Positions 1 through 8,521 of a DNA stretch of 41,317 nt are shown piece after piece. Numbering within the stretch: position 1 is the first letter of the stretch; every line of letters starts with the position of its first letter. Position numbers and translations under genes: made by a program. This stretch comes from an uncultured bacterium (GTDB taxonomy: Bacteria; Pseudomonadota; Gammaproteobacteria; Burkholderiales; Burkholderiaceae_E): positions 1 to 41,317 of the forward strand of contig CAIZPE010000160.1 in the NCBI GenBank assembly GCA_903934795.1, read 5' to 3'. The notes beneath the pieces were generated by a model. That model was given only the letters and a program-made list of their open reading frames with translations. It was not told where the DNA came from and searched no databases.

Positions 1-1049
1 AGAATGACCGTGAATTCATCACCGCCCATTCGGAACAGCACATCGCTGTCGCGCAGGCAGCCCTGGATGCGCGAGGACGCCTCGCGCAGGAGCCGGTCGC
101 CGCTGTCGTGGCCCAGACTGTCGTTGACGATCTTGAAACGGTCGAGATCGATGAACATCAGCGCCCCGGACTGCCCCGCACGCAAGGACTGCTCGATCGA
201 CTCCTGGATGCGCTCCATGAAGTAGGCGCGGTTGGGCAGGCCGGTCAGCGCGTCGTGATAGGCCTCATGGCGCATGCGGGCCTCGCGCTGGGTGCGCTCC
301 TGGTCCTGCCGCGAGATGGTGCGATCGGCCTTGCCGACCACGCCCGAGAGAAAGACATAGAGCAGACCGAGCAGGGCCAGCACCACCCCGGCCACTCGCC
401 ACTGGGCCTCGTTCTGCTGGGCCAGCATCTCGGTGACATCGGAATAGACCTCGAACACACCCTCGACCTGATCGGTGCCGGCGGCCATGACGGGGATGTA
501 GGTGGAGATCAGGCTGCGGTTGCTGATGACGCCCTCGAACGCGTCAAAGCGATCCCGGAAGGTGATCAGGCTGGAAACCTCGCCGCGGCGGGCGGCGAGA
601 AAGCCCGCATTGCCGGACTTGTCCTCGCCGATCTGGCGCTCCTCGGTGGAGAAGACGGTGATGCCATCGACGCTGTAGATCTTGACCTTGGCCACCTGAA
701 GGCGGGCCATCCTGTCGAGCACCTCGGCACGCAGCGGCGCCTGCAGGGGATGGGCAAGCAGTTCGTCGCGGCTGCGCCCGGCGGGCGCCAGCACCAGCGC
801 GCGATAGCGCGCCCAGACCTCGGTGGCGAACAGCCGGGTGAGATTGGCATTGGCCCGGTTCTCGTGCCGGACCAGGTTCTCTTCGGTGAGGTCGCGGTAG
901 GTCCAGATCAGGCCGACGGTGACCACCGTGACGCCCAGGAGGCTGGCCAGGGCGAAGTAGCGCATCAGCCGGAATGGCGAGCGGCCGGTTCCCGAGGCTA
1001 AAGCCTGAGGGTCGGACCGCACCGACTTCCAGGAGCGACTTGCGAACAT
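1..1049 (-). CDS. Membrane-bound diguanylate cyclase (GGDEF), 3' end cut by window edge
   Basis: The ATG at 1049 opens a frame of 349 visible residues running off the left edge. A first membrane segment lies at about residues 24-50 and a second at about 220-240, with an extracytoplasmic sensory region between them, then a GGDEF domain (LTGLPNR, later DLDRFKIVND). The catalytic GGDEF is at residues 342-346. An RxxD product-inhibition site (R333-D336) sits exactly five residues before it, as in feedback-inhibited cyclases. It should condense two GTP into cyclic di-GMP at the inner membrane. Whether an EAL domain follows cannot be seen. It is divergent from the transporter at 1238 and has no visible link to the secretion genes. 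Confidence 0.92.
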   Translation of the reverse strand, partial: MFASRSWKSVRSDPQALASGTGRSPFRLMRYFALASLLGVTVVTVGLIWTYRDLTEENLVRHENRANANLTRLFATEVWARYRALVLAPAGRSRDELLAHPLQAPLRAEVLDRMARLQVAKVKIYSVDGITVFSTEERQIGEDKSGNAGFLAARRGEVSSLITFRDRFDAFEGVISNRSLISTYIPVMAAGTDQVEGVFEVYSDVTEMLAQQNEAQWRVAGVVLALLGLLYVFLSGVVGKADRTISRQDQERTQREARMRHEAYHDALTGLPNRAYFMERIQESIEQSLRAGQSGALMFIDLDRFKIVNDSLGHDSGDRLLREASSRIQGCLRDSDVLFRMGGDEFTVI

Positions 1050-1237
1050 GACCGGACAACGGCAGCAAGCCGCGAAACTTGAGGAGCTGTCATGGACTTT
1101 ATCCCCGGCGGGATGAATGGCGCCAGCCGCTGCCATGGCCATCCGTCGGCTGAGGTTGACCGTCCGGGTAGGATGCCGGTCATCGCGGCGATCGTCCCAT
1201 GCGGCAAGGGGCTCGCCCTGTGTCGCGGATTCGCGCA

Positions 1238-2485
1238 ATGGACCGACTGCACCCTCTGATCGGCATCCTCATCATGCTGGCCCTGGCCTGGGCGATCGGC
1301 GAGCGCCGGCGCGTCGTCGCCTGGCGCCCGGTCTGGGCCGGCCTGGGGCTCGCCCTGGCACTTGCGGCCCTCCTGCGCTGGCTGCCGGGCGTGGGCACCG
1401 TGCTGGCGCGGCTGAACGCCGCGCTCGACGCGCTGCAGGCGGCCACCGCTGCCGGCACGGCCATGGTCTTCGGCTACCTTGGCGGCGCACCCCTGCCCTT
1501 CCAGCCCTCGGGCACGGGCTCCAGCTTCGTGCTGGCTGCCCAGGCGCTGCCGCTGGTGCTGGTGGTGTCAGCGCTGTCGGCGCTGCTCTTCCACTGGGGG
1601 CTGATGGGCCGGCTGGTGGGCGGATTTGCCTGGCTGCTGGAGCGCACGCTGGGCATTGGTGGCGCGGCCGGCATGTCGGCGGCGGCCAATGTCTTCGTCG
1701 GCATGGTGGAAGCGCCGGTGGTGGTCCGCCCCTGGCTGGCCGGCATGAGCCGCGGAGAGCTCTTCATCGTGATGAACTGCGGCATGGCCACCGTCGCCGG
1801 CACGGTGCTCGTGCTTTATGCCAGCCTGCTCAAGCCGGTGCTGCCCGATGCGCTCGGCCACCTGGTGGCCGCCTCGGTGATCGCCATCCCGGTGGCGATC
1901 GCGGTCGCCGCGCTGATGGTGCCCTGCGAGCGAGCCGCCGATCGCTCGCGCCTGAGCCTGCCCCGCGAGGACGACAGCACCATCGGCGCGATAGCCCGCG
2001 GCACCAGCGAGGGGCTGCAGCTGCTCCTGAACATCATCGCGATGCTGGTGGTGTTCGTCGCGATGGTGGCGCTGGTCAACGCGGCGCTCGGCCTGCTGCC
2101 GGCGGTGGCCGGCGCGCCGCTCAGTGCCGAGCGCATCCTGGGCGTGCTGTTCGCACCGCTGGCCTGGCTCACCGGTGTGCCCTGGGCGGAGGCGGCCACC
2201 GCCGGCCAGCTGCTGGGCAAGAAGACCGTGCTCAACGAGTTCCTGGCCTTTGCCGACCTCGCCGCTCTGCCCGCGGACGCCCTGTCGCCACGCAGCCGGC
2301 TGCTGATGACCTATGCACTGGCCGGCTTCGCGAACTTCGGCAGCCTGGGAATCATGGTGGGCGGACTGAGCCCCATGCTGCCAGCGCAGCGCCGGACGGA
2401 ATTCGGCCGCCTGGCCATGCTCAGCCTGCCGGCAGGCCTGCTCTCCACCTGCATCACCGCCGCGATCGTCGGCATCGTCTTCTGA
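1238..2485 (+). CDS. CNT/NupC-type concentrative nucleoside transporter
   Basis: This 415-residue polytopic membrane protein has the conserved CNT blocks: a central GAAGMSAAANVFVGMVEAP stretch (the nucleoside-recognition 'gate' region with the AANVF and EAP motifs), GKKTVLNEFLAF, and a C-terminal TYALAGFANFGSLGIM segment. It should couple nucleoside import to an ion gradient across the inner membrane. The ATG at 1238 was chosen because the protein then starts directly with the first hydrophobic segment; a longer start at 1199 would add only 13 uncharacteristic residues. The next gene starts 11 bases after its stop, so the two are probably co-transcribed. Confidence 0.9.
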   Translation: MDRLHPLIGILIMLALAWAIGERRRVVAWRPVWAGLGLALALAALLRWLPGVGTVLARLNAALDALQAATAAGTAMVFGYLGGAPLPFQPSGTGSSFVLAAQALPLVLVVSALSALLFHWGLMGRLVGGFAWLLERTLGIGGAAGMSAAANVFVGMVEAPVVVRPWLAGMSRGELFIVMNCGMATVAGTVLVLYASLLKPVLPDALGHLVAASVIAIPVAIAVAALMVPCERAADRSRLSLPREDDSTIGAIARGTSEGLQLLLNIIAMLVVFVAMVALVNAALGLLPAVAGAPLSAERILGVLFAPLAWLTGVPWAEAATAGQLLGKKTVLNEFLAFADLAALPADALSPRSRLLMTYALAGFANFGSLGIMVGGLSPMLPAQRRTEFGRLAMLSLPAGLLSTCITAAIVGIVF

Positions 2486-2496
2486 AGGAAACCATC

Positions 2497-3750
2497 TTGT
2501 CCAACGCCATGCCCTGGGTCGCCGCGATCATCTTCGCACTGGCGATCGCCCACACCTTCTCGACCAAGTTCTTCGAGAAACTCGCTCACGCACAGCCCGG
2601 CCACGCCGGGGTCTGGCACCTGCTCGGCGAAGTCGAGGCGGTGTTCGGCTTCTGGGCCATGGTGCTGATCGTGTGCATGGCGTTCATGCTCGGCCGGCAG
2701 GAGGCCACCGACTACCTCGATTCGCGCAATTTCACCGAGCCGATGTTCGTGTTCGCGATCATGGTCATCGCCGCGAGCCGGGCGGTGCTGCAGGTGGCAC
2801 GCCGCGCGGTCGAGATCATCGCGCGTGCGGTGCCGCTGCCCGGCGCGATGGCGACCTACTTCGTGCTCCTCGCCGCGGTGCCGCTGCTCGGCTCGCTGAT
2901 CACCGAGCCCGCAGCGATGACGCTGGGGGCGCTGATGCTGCGTGAGCGGATCTTCTCGGCCGATGTCTCCAGCCGGCTCAAGTACGCGACCATCGGCACG
3001 CTGTTCGTCAATGTCTCCATCGGGGGCACGCTGACCTCCTTCGCCGCGCCGCCGGTGCTGATGGTGGCCGCCACCTGGCAGTGGGATTCGATGTTCATGC
3101 TCAGCCAGTTCGGCTGGAAGGCCGCGGTCGCGGTGGCGGTGAGCGCGCTGACCTGCACCCTGCTCTTCGGGCGCGAACTGGCCAGGCTCGCGCCGCCGCC
3201 TCGAAGCACGCGCGAGCCGCTGCCGGCCTGGGTCGCGGTGCTGCATATGGTGTTCCTGCTCGGGGTGGTGGTGCTGGCGCACCACCCTGCCGCTTTCATG
3301 GGTCTGCTGCTGTTCTTCATGGGCTTTGCCACCGCCTATCCGCAATTCCAGGACCGGCTCATCCTGCGCGAGGGCCTGATGGTGGCCTTCTTCCTCGCCG
3401 GGCTGGTGGTGCTCGGCGGTCAGCAGCAGTGGTGGCTGGAGCCGCTGCTCACCCGCATGGACTCCACCGCGGTCTACTACGGTGCCACGGCCCTCACCGC
3501 GATCACCGACAATGCCGCGCTCACCTACCTGGGCTCGCTGGTGCCGGGTCTGAGCGACGAATTCAAGTACTCGCTGGTGGCCGGTGCCGTCACCGGCGGG
3601 GGCCTCACCGTGATTGCCAACGCCCCCAACCCTGCCGGCATGGCCATCCTGCGGCCGCACTTCGAGGACGAGGCGGTGAGCCCGCTCTGGCTGTTCGTGG
3701 CGGCCACGCCGCCCACGCTGATGGCCATCATCGCGTTCCGCCTCTTCTAG
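2497..3750 (+). CDS. Putative Na+/H+ antiporter family membrane protein
   Basis: This is a protein of about 417 residues with many membrane segments. It contains the blocks AITDNAALTYLGSLVPGL, SDEFKYSLVAGAVTGGG and IANAPNPAGMAIL, characteristic of the family annotated as 'putative Na+/H+ antiporter' (Pfam PF07399). Transport activity is inferred from the family name only. A TTG at 2497 is preferred over the ATG at 2509 because AAGGA (2485-2489) lies seven bases before the TTG; the difference is four residues. It follows the nucleoside transporter closely, which suggests a shared transcript. Confidence 0.85.
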   Translation: MSNAMPWVAAIIFALAIAHTFSTKFFEKLAHAQPGHAGVWHLLGEVEAVFGFWAMVLIVCMAFMLGRQEATDYLDSRNFTEPMFVFAIMVIAASRAVLQVARRAVEIIARAVPLPGAMATYFVLLAAVPLLGSLITEPAAMTLGALMLRERIFSADVSSRLKYATIGTLFVNVSIGGTLTSFAAPPVLMVAATWQWDSMFMLSQFGWKAAVAVAVSALTCTLLFGRELARLAPPPRSTREPLPAWVAVLHMVFLLGVVVLAHHPAAFMGLLLFFMGFATAYPQFQDRLILREGLMVAFFLAGLVVLGGQQQWWLEPLLTRMDSTAVYYGATALTAITDNAALTYLGSLVPGLSDEFKYSLVAGAVTGGGLTVIANAPNPAGMAILRPHFEDEAVSPLWLFVAATPPTLMAIIAFRLF

Positions 3751-3792
3751 CCGCTGCGCCACGAGCGCCCGGGCACTGCGTCACCGGTGGCC

Positions 3793-3835
3793 TGAGCAAT
3801 AGCTCACGGCGCCCCGCGGCGGCGCTGCCTATACT
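3793..3835 (+). promoter_or_regulatory. Candidate activator-dependent promoter of the kinase-regulator-sctQRST operon
   Basis: A perfect 5-4-5 inverted repeat, TGAGCAATAGCTCA (3793-3806), is followed by a good -10 hexamer TATACT (3830-3835) with no recognisable -35. The repeat centre would lie about 42 bases upstream of a start near 3842, the usual position for a class II activator. The regulator of this operon is itself a FixJ/NarL-type protein, so autoregulation is an obvious possibility, but binding is not shown. Confidence 0.45.
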
Positions 3836-3864
3836 CGACCGACCGGTCCTCAGCGGACCTGTGG

Positions 3865-4980
3865 GTGCGCCGGCGACCGGCCGGCGCCCACCCGGTATGG
3901 GAGCAAGGCTTGCCCGACGCGGCGCTCAGTCTGGAAACACTCGGCCAGTGGATCGCCACGATCGATCCGCCTGCGCAACGCATCAGCTGGTGCACGCAGG
4001 CGCTCGCTGCCAGCCTGCCCCAGTGGCAGGCCGGGCAATCGCTCGCCGACCTGGGCGCCGCCTTTCGCGGCCTCACCGAACTCATCGACCAGGTCCGCGA
4101 GAGCGGCCGCGCCGAAGCGGTGCTCACCGGGCCCGACGGACATCCGCTCGGCGCGCAGGCGGCAACCGATGCCGAGGGCAGGCTGCATCTGCGACTGGCC
4201 GATCTGCGCTCTGACCAGCAGGCCGCAGCCCGGCACCTGAACGACCGCGAGCAACTGCTGCTGCTCTCGCGCTCCCTGTCGGTGGGCGAGATGGCGTCCA
4301 CCCTCGCCCACGAACTCAACCAGCCGATCGGCGCGCTCACCAACCTCTTGCGCGGCCTGCTGATCCGCATCGACCGCGGCAACCTCGAGCCGGCCAGCGT
4401 GCGGCCTGCGGTGCAGCGTGGCGTGGAGCATGCCCTCTACGCGGCCGGGATCATCACGCGGGTGCGCGACTATGTGCAGCACCGCCAGCCCAAGGCCGAG
4501 ACCATCGCGCTGCGCGGGCTGGTCGATGACGCCATCTCGCTGCTCGACTGGGAGATCCAGCGCGACGGCGTCTCGGTGGAGGTGCGCGAGGCGCCCGGCG
4601 CGCAGGCTGCCGTGGTGCGCGGCGACCGGGTGCTCCAGCAGCAGGTGCTCGTCAATCTCGCGCGCAATGCGATCGAGGCGATGCGCAGCGTGGCCCGTCC
4701 CGATCGCCGCCTGGAGATCCTGATCGATCTCGACGAAGACAGCGCCACGCTCGGCATTGCCGACCGCGGGCCGGGCATCGACGAGAGCGCAGCGGCACGG
4801 ATGTTCACGCCCTTCTTCACCACCAAGCCCGGCGGCATGGGGGTCGGACTGCATGTCTGCCGCTCGATCATCGAACTGCAGCAGGGACGCCTCTGGTTCA
4901 CGCCCCGTGACGAAGGTCCGGGCTGCACCTTCTGGGTGTCGCTGCCCCGCGCCACCGAAGCCACGGAGCTCGCCGCATGA
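3865..4980 (+). CDS. Soluble sensor histidine kinase (NtrB/FixL-like) linked to the T3SS
   Basis: This is a 371-residue kinase counted from the GTG at 3865. It has no membrane segment and is probably cytoplasmic. The N-terminal ~125 residues are an unrecognised, possibly PAS-like input region, followed by a helical stretch and the phospho-acceptor motif HELNQP with His149. An N-box (VNLARNAIEAM), the G1 motif DRGPGID and the glycine-rich GGMGVGLHVCRSIIE form the ATPase domain. It should autophosphorylate and pass phosphate to the regulator whose start overlaps its stop (ATGA, 4977-4980). A TTG at 3910 has a better ribosome-binding site (GGGAG, 3899-3903) and would remove 15 residues, so the start is uncertain. 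Its position directly upstream of sctQ suggests control of the secretion genes. Confidence 0.88.
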   Translation: MRRRPAGAHPVWEQGLPDAALSLETLGQWIATIDPPAQRISWCTQALAASLPQWQAGQSLADLGAAFRGLTELIDQVRESGRAEAVLTGPDGHPLGAQAATDAEGRLHLRLADLRSDQQAAARHLNDREQLLLLSRSLSVGEMASTLAHELNQPIGALTNLLRGLLIRIDRGNLEPASVRPAVQRGVEHALYAAGIITRVRDYVQHRQPKAETIALRGLVDDAISLLDWEIQRDGVSVEVREAPGAQAAVVRGDRVLQQQVLVNLARNAIEAMRSVARPDRRLEILIDLDEDSATLGIADRGPGIDESAAARMFTPFFTTKPGGMGVGLHVCRSIIELQQGRLWFTPRDEGPGCTFWVSLPRATEATELAA

Positions 4981-5675
4981 CACGCACCATCCTGCTGGTC
5001 GACGACAGTGAACACTTCCGGGAATCGGCCGCCTGGCTGCTCGAAAGCCTGGGCTATGACGTGCGCGCTTTCGACACCCCGGCCGGCTTCCTGCAGGCGC
5101 TCGACGGGATCGACACCGCCAGCCCCGCCTGCGTGCTGCTCGACATGCGCATGCCCGGGCTGTCCGGACTGCAGGTGCATGACGCCCTGATCGCGCGCGG
5201 CGCCACCTGGCCGGTGGTCTACATGACCGGCCACGGCGATGTACCGCTCGCGGTCGAGGCCATGCAGAAGGGCGCCTACAGCTTCCTCGAAAAACCGTTC
5301 CAGGACTCGGTGCTGGAGCGCACCCTGGAGCAGGCCTTCGAGCGCGGCGCGCGGCCCGCGACGACACCGATCACGGGTGGCCTGCCGGCGGGCGCTGGGG
5401 TTCTGGTCAACGAGTCCGCCACGCCGGCCGACGACAGCGACGAGGACCCTGCCGCGCAGGCGCATCGCACCCGGCTGAACAGCCTCACACCGCGCGAGCG
5501 GCAGGTGCTCGATCTGGTGATTGCCGGCCTGCTGAACAAGACCATCGGCGATCGTCTGGGCATCAGCATCAAGACGGTGGAACTGCACCGCTCGCGGGTG
5601 ATGCACAAGATGGGCGCGCGCTCCTTCGCGGAGCTGATGCGCGGCATGCTCACGCACGGCGGAGTCGCGGCCTGA
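4977..5675 (+). CDS. FixJ/NarL-family response regulator
   Basis: This 232-residue protein has an N-terminal receiver domain (VDDSEHFRES; phospho-acceptor Asp56 in LLDMRMPG; conserved Lys in LEKPF). A low-complexity linker at about 120-160 leads to a C-terminal LuxR-type helix-turn-helix (LTPRERQVLDLVIAGLLNKT, then IKTVELHRSRVMHKM). It should bind DNA on phosphorylation by the kinase encoded just upstream, with which it overlaps by four bases. Its own stop overlaps the start of sctQ at 5675, so kinase, regulator and secretion genes are translationally coupled. The inverted repeats at 3793, 8522, 20810, 22904 and 24032 are candidate targets. Which of them it binds, if any, is unknown. Confidence 0.9.
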   Translation: MTRTILLVDDSEHFRESAAWLLESLGYDVRAFDTPAGFLQALDGIDTASPACVLLDMRMPGLSGLQVHDALIARGATWPVVYMTGHGDVPLAVEAMQKGAYSFLEKPFQDSVLERTLEQAFERGARPATTPITGGLPAGAGVLVNESATPADDSDEDPAAQAHRTRLNSLTPRERQVLDLVIAGLLNKTIGDRLGISIKTVELHRSRVMHKMGARSFAELMRGMLTHGGVAA

Positions 5676-6664
5676 TGCTCGACGCCGCGCTGCTGCGCCG
5701 GCTGCCCCAGGTGCCGGTGGCCGAATCCGAGGCTCTCAACCGCCTGCTCGGCGTGCTTGCCCATGCCGGGCTGAGCGCGGCGCCGTGGCGCGAGCCGGTG
5801 GAGCGCCGCGAGTTCGATCCCGCCACGGTGTGGGTGTCCTTCGACTCCGACCTCGGCGAGGTGCGCATCTCGCCGCTGCGCGCGGCCGGCCGCCCGGTCG
5901 CGGTGCGCCCGATCGACGGGCGCATCGACGCGGGCGCGGTCAGCCACGCGCTCGAGGCGAGCGAGCCGCTGATCGGCCACCTCGAGACGGTGCTGGCCAC
6001 CCCCCTGCTGCCGCGCGCGCTGCACTCCGGACCCGGCAAGGGCAGTTGCGCGGTCCGGCTGCAGAGCGCCGATGGACATGCCGCCCGCATCGGACTCAGC
6101 CACCAGGCCTGCGAACAGTTGCCGCTGCCACTGATGCGCAGCCTGCCGCCAGGCCTGTTGCCGGTGCGCCTTCCCTGTCGGGTTGCCCTGGGCAGTTGTC
6201 TGCTCAGCCGCACCGAATGGCTCGGCCTTGAATCCGGCGATGTGCTGCTGCCGGCCCACGACCCCACCCAGCCCTGGCCGGTACGGGCCACCGTCTTCCA
6301 CCAGCGCCACGAGGCAACGGCCTGGTTCCACCCGCTGCAGGGCCGGCTCGAATTCACCCATCAGGAGCATCACCCCATGAACGATCCCCTCAGCGGCCGC
6401 CAGTCGGCCGATGCCGCGGTCCCCACCGGCGCCGACTGGGAGTCGCTGCCGATCCGGGTGCGCTTCGAGCTGCCACGGGTGAGCGTGCCGCTCGGCGTGC
6501 TGGCAGGCCTGCAACCTGGCGCCGTGATCAATGTGGCGCGCACCGCGCAATCGCTCACCGTGGACCTGCTCACGGATGACCGGCTGATCGGTCGCGGCGA
6601 GGTGGTGGCCCTGGGTGACGGCTTCGGCGTGCGCCTGCGCGAGCTGGTGGCCGCTCCGCGCTGA
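5675..6664 (+). CDS. sctQ: T3SS cytoplasmic-ring (sorting platform) protein SctQ
   Basis: This 329-residue protein has a C-terminal SpoA-type domain (residues about 255-322: IRVRFELPRVSVPLGVL, ending GRGEVVALGDGFGVRLREL), the hallmark of SctQ and flagellar FliM/FliN. A second, weaker SpoA-like region precedes it. SctQ forms the pods of the cytoplasmic sorting platform with SctK, SctL and SctN, which loads substrates for export. It begins at the last base of the response-regulator stop codon and is followed by sctR-sctS-sctT, the order expected for SctQ. An internal start at codon 235 is described separately. Confidence 0.88.
   Translation: MLDAALLRRLPQVPVAESEALNRLLGVLAHAGLSAAPWREPVERREFDPATVWVSFDSDLGEVRISPLRAAGRPVAVRPIDGRIDAGAVSHALEASEPLIGHLETVLATPLLPRALHSGPGKGSCAVRLQSADGHAARIGLSHQACEQLPLPLMRSLPPGLLPVRLPCRVALGSCLLSRTEWLGLESGDVLLPAHDPTQPWPVRATVFHQRHEATAWFHPLQGRLEFTHQEHHPMNDPLSGRQSADAAVPTGADWESLPIRVRFELPRVSVPLGVLAGLQPGAVINVARTAQSLTVDLLTDDRLIGRGEVVALGDGFGVRLRELVAAPR
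6377..6664 (+). CDS. sctQ: Probable internal-start product SctQ-C
   Basis: An in-frame ATG at 6377 (codon 235 of sctQ, MNDPLSG) is preceded by AGGAG at 6363-6367, nine bases upstream. This is a stronger ribosome-binding site than the one visible for full-length SctQ. The product would be a 95-residue protein consisting of the C-terminal SpoA domain. In several T3SSs (for example YscQ and SpaO), an internal start makes such a short form, which assembles with the full-length protein. Here it is inferred from the sequence signal and that precedent. Confidence 0.6.
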   Translation: MNDPLSGRQSADAAVPTGADWESLPIRVRFELPRVSVPLGVLAGLQPGAVINVARTAQSLTVDLLTDDRLIGRGEVVALGDGFGVRLRELVAAPR

Positions 6665-6707
6665 TCGCGCCGCGGGCTCTCCTTCCGTTCATTTCCCGCC
6701 TCAGCCG

Positions 6708-7373
6708 ATGGACCTCACCTCCTTCACCCCGGCAACTGCGCTCATCACGGTGGTGGTGCTGTCGCTGGCACCTTTCGTGGCGGTGATGGTCACCTCGTTC
6801 ACCAAGATCGTGGTGGTGCTCAGCCTGCTGCGTACCGCGCTCGGCCTGCAGCAGACTCCGCCCAATGTGGTGATCAACGGCATGGCGCTGGTGCTGACCC
6901 TCTATGTCATGTACCCGGTGATGCTCGATGTGGCCGACCGCTGGAAGAGCTCCGGCCAGACCGCGACCAGTGCCGCACGCGACACCGACCGCATGCTCGG
7001 CGCGATCGACGCGGTGAAGGAGCCGCTGCGCACCTTCCTGATCAAGCACAGCGCGCCACGGGAACGCGCCTTCTTCCAGAAGACCGCGCAACGGATGGTG
7101 GGCGAGCAGCGTGCCGACCAGGTGGGCGAGAACGACTTCATCGTGGTGATCCCGGCGTTCACCGTGAGCGAGCTGGTGTCGGCCTTCCAGATCGGCTTCC
7201 TGATCTTCCTGCCGTTCCTGGTGATCGATCTGGTGGTGAGCAACATCCTGCTGGCGATGGGCATGATGATGCTCTCGCCGGTGACGGTATCGCTGCCCTT
7301 CAAGCTGCTGCTTTTCGTGCTGATCGATGGCTGGGTGAAGCTCTCCCACGGCCTGGTCCTGTCCTATCACTGA
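6708..7373 (+). CDS. sctR: T3SS export-apparatus protein SctR
   Basis: This 221-residue protein has the FliP/SctR pattern: two N-terminal membrane segments containing APFVAVMVTSFTKIVVVLSL and LRTALGLQQTPPN, a periplasmic stretch, then VGENDFIVVIPAFTVSEL, SAFQIGFLIFLPFLVIDLVV and MGMMMLSPVTVSLPFKLLLF. SctR5-SctS4-SctT1 form the helical export gate at the core of the basal body. The ATG at 6708 gives the standard family length and N-terminus. It is separated by 43 bases from sctQ and followed by sctS. Confidence 0.97.
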   Translation: MDLTSFTPATALITVVVLSLAPFVAVMVTSFTKIVVVLSLLRTALGLQQTPPNVVINGMALVLTLYVMYPVMLDVADRWKSSGQTATSAARDTDRMLGAIDAVKEPLRTFLIKHSAPRERAFFQKTAQRMVGEQRADQVGENDFIVVIPAFTVSELVSAFQIGFLIFLPFLVIDLVVSNILLAMGMMMLSPVTVSLPFKLLLFVLIDGWVKLSHGLVLSYH

Positions 7374-7391
7374 CCTGCGAGGCGAGCGCTC

Positions 7392-7664
7392 ATGCAGCAG
7401 ACCGAGGCGATCCGCCTGACCTACGATGCCCTGTGGCTGGTGCTGCAGCTCTCCGGCCCGCCGATCGTGGTGGCCTCGCTGGTGGGCGTGGTGGTGGCGC
7501 TGGTGCAGGCGGCCACCCAGCTGCAGGAGCAGACCCTGCAGTACACGCTGAAGTTCATCGCGATCGTGTTCACGCTTTTTGCCACCGGGTCGTTCCTGGC
7601 CGGGTCGCTGCAGGCCTATGGCGACCGGATCTTCAGCGACTTCCCCACGATGGTGCGGCGCTGA
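7392..7664 (+). CDS. sctS: T3SS export-apparatus protein SctS
   Basis: This 90-residue protein has the two-helix hairpin architecture of FliQ/SctS. The first membrane segment contains SGPPIVVASLVGVVVALVQA, followed by the conserved ATQLQEQTLQYTLKFIAIV, then a second hydrophobic segment. It is a normal family length. It is a structural subunit of the export gate with SctR and SctT. It lies 18 bases after sctR. Confidence 0.96.
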   Translation: MQQTEAIRLTYDALWLVLQLSGPPIVVASLVGVVVALVQAATQLQEQTLQYTLKFIAIVFTLFATGSFLAGSLQAYGDRIFSDFPTMVRR

Positions 7665-7682
7665 GGCGCCGGCCGCGCGCGC

Positions 7683-8471
7683 ATGGAAGCCTTCAGCCGG
7701 CTGAGCGACCTCGCCCTGTTGCTGGGTCTGTCCACCGTGCGGCTGGCGGTGGCCTTTCTGCTGCTGCCGATGTTCACCCAGGAGTCGCTGCCCGCGCTGG
7801 TGCGCAACAGCCTGTTCGTGGGCATCGGCGTGATCACGCTGGCCATGCAGCCCACGGCGGTGCCGCCAGGCATCGACATCGGCAGCTGGGTGGCCCTGTT
7901 CGCCAAGGAGGCGTTCATCGGCGCGGTGATCGGCTTCTTCGCCAGCAGCCTGCTGTGGGCGGTGGAATCGGCCGGGCAACTGATCGACGCCAAGTCCGGA
8001 GCCTCGCTCGGCGCGATGGTCGATCCCTTCAGCGGCAACCAGAGCTCGAACACCGGCGTGCTGCTCGCCCGGATCGGCAGCTGGGTGTTCATGGCCTCGG
8101 GCGGCTTCATGTTCCTGGTGGGGGTGCTGCTGGAAAGCTATGTGGCCTGGCCGGTGACCAGCGCGCTGCCGGCGCTGCGCCCGGACGCGGTGGGCCACTT
8201 CGAGGGGGCGCTCGGGCGCATCATGCTGCTGATGCTCATGATCGCCGGACCGGTGCTGGTGGTGCTCTACATCGTCGATGCGGCCCTGGGCCTGGTGAAC
8301 CGCTACGCGCCCACCATCAACCTGCTCACCATCGCGCCGCCGGTGAAGTCCCTGCTGGCCCTGGGCGTGGTGATGGTGCTGCTCGGCTCGATGATCGACC
8401 TGATGGTGGTCGAGTTCACCCAGCGGGTGCCCGCGTTGCTCGGCGTGGTGCGCAGCCTGTTCGCGCCCTGA
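7683..8471 (+). CDS. sctT: T3SS export-apparatus protein SctT
   Basis: This 262-residue polytopic protein matches FliR/SctT, with about six to seven membrane segments. Recognisable blocks are LLPMFTQESLPALVRNSL, FAKEAFIGAVIGFFAS, ESAGQLIDAKSGASLGAMVD, and a C-terminal GLVNRYAPTINLLTIAPPVK. It caps the SctR-S-T gate. The ATG at 7683 is 18 bases after the sctS stop and no strong ribosome-binding site is visible. It ends the recognisable part of this rightward run. Confidence 0.96.
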   Translation: MEAFSRLSDLALLLGLSTVRLAVAFLLLPMFTQESLPALVRNSLFVGIGVITLAMQPTAVPPGIDIGSWVALFAKEAFIGAVIGFFASSLLWAVESAGQLIDAKSGASLGAMVDPFSGNQSSNTGVLLARIGSWVFMASGGFMFLVGVLLESYVAWPVTSALPALRPDAVGHFEGALGRIMLLMLMIAGPVLVVLYIVDAALGLVNRYAPTINLLTIAPPVKSLLALGVVMVLLGSMIDLMVVEFTQRVPALLGVVRSLFAP

Positions 8472-8479
8472 GACCTGTC

Positions 8480-8503
8480 GGCGCGGCGGCCTTCGGACGC
8501 GCC
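8480..8503 (+). terminator. GC-rich stem-loop after sctT
   Basis: GGCGCG (8480-8485) pairs with CGCGCC (8498-8503) around a segment that can form a C(UUCG)G tetraloop. An outer CCTGTC (8474-8479) can pair with GACAGG (8517-8522). No T-tract follows, so it is more likely an attenuator or RNA-stabilising hairpin than a strong intrinsic terminator. Confidence 0.4.
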
Positions 8504-8521
8504 GGCCGGGGGTCACGACAG

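Noticed and set aside
2311-3762. Long antisense open frame (483 residues) opposite the antiporter
   Set aside because: High GC leaves few stops on the opposite strand. The translation is His/Gln/Arg/Gly-rich without domains, while the + strand gene has clear family motifs.
6570-8516. Long minus-strand open frame opposite sctR-sctS-sctT
   Set aside because: It runs antisense to three unmistakable export-apparatus genes, and its composition (His, Gln, Arg) is typical of a GC-rich shadow frame.
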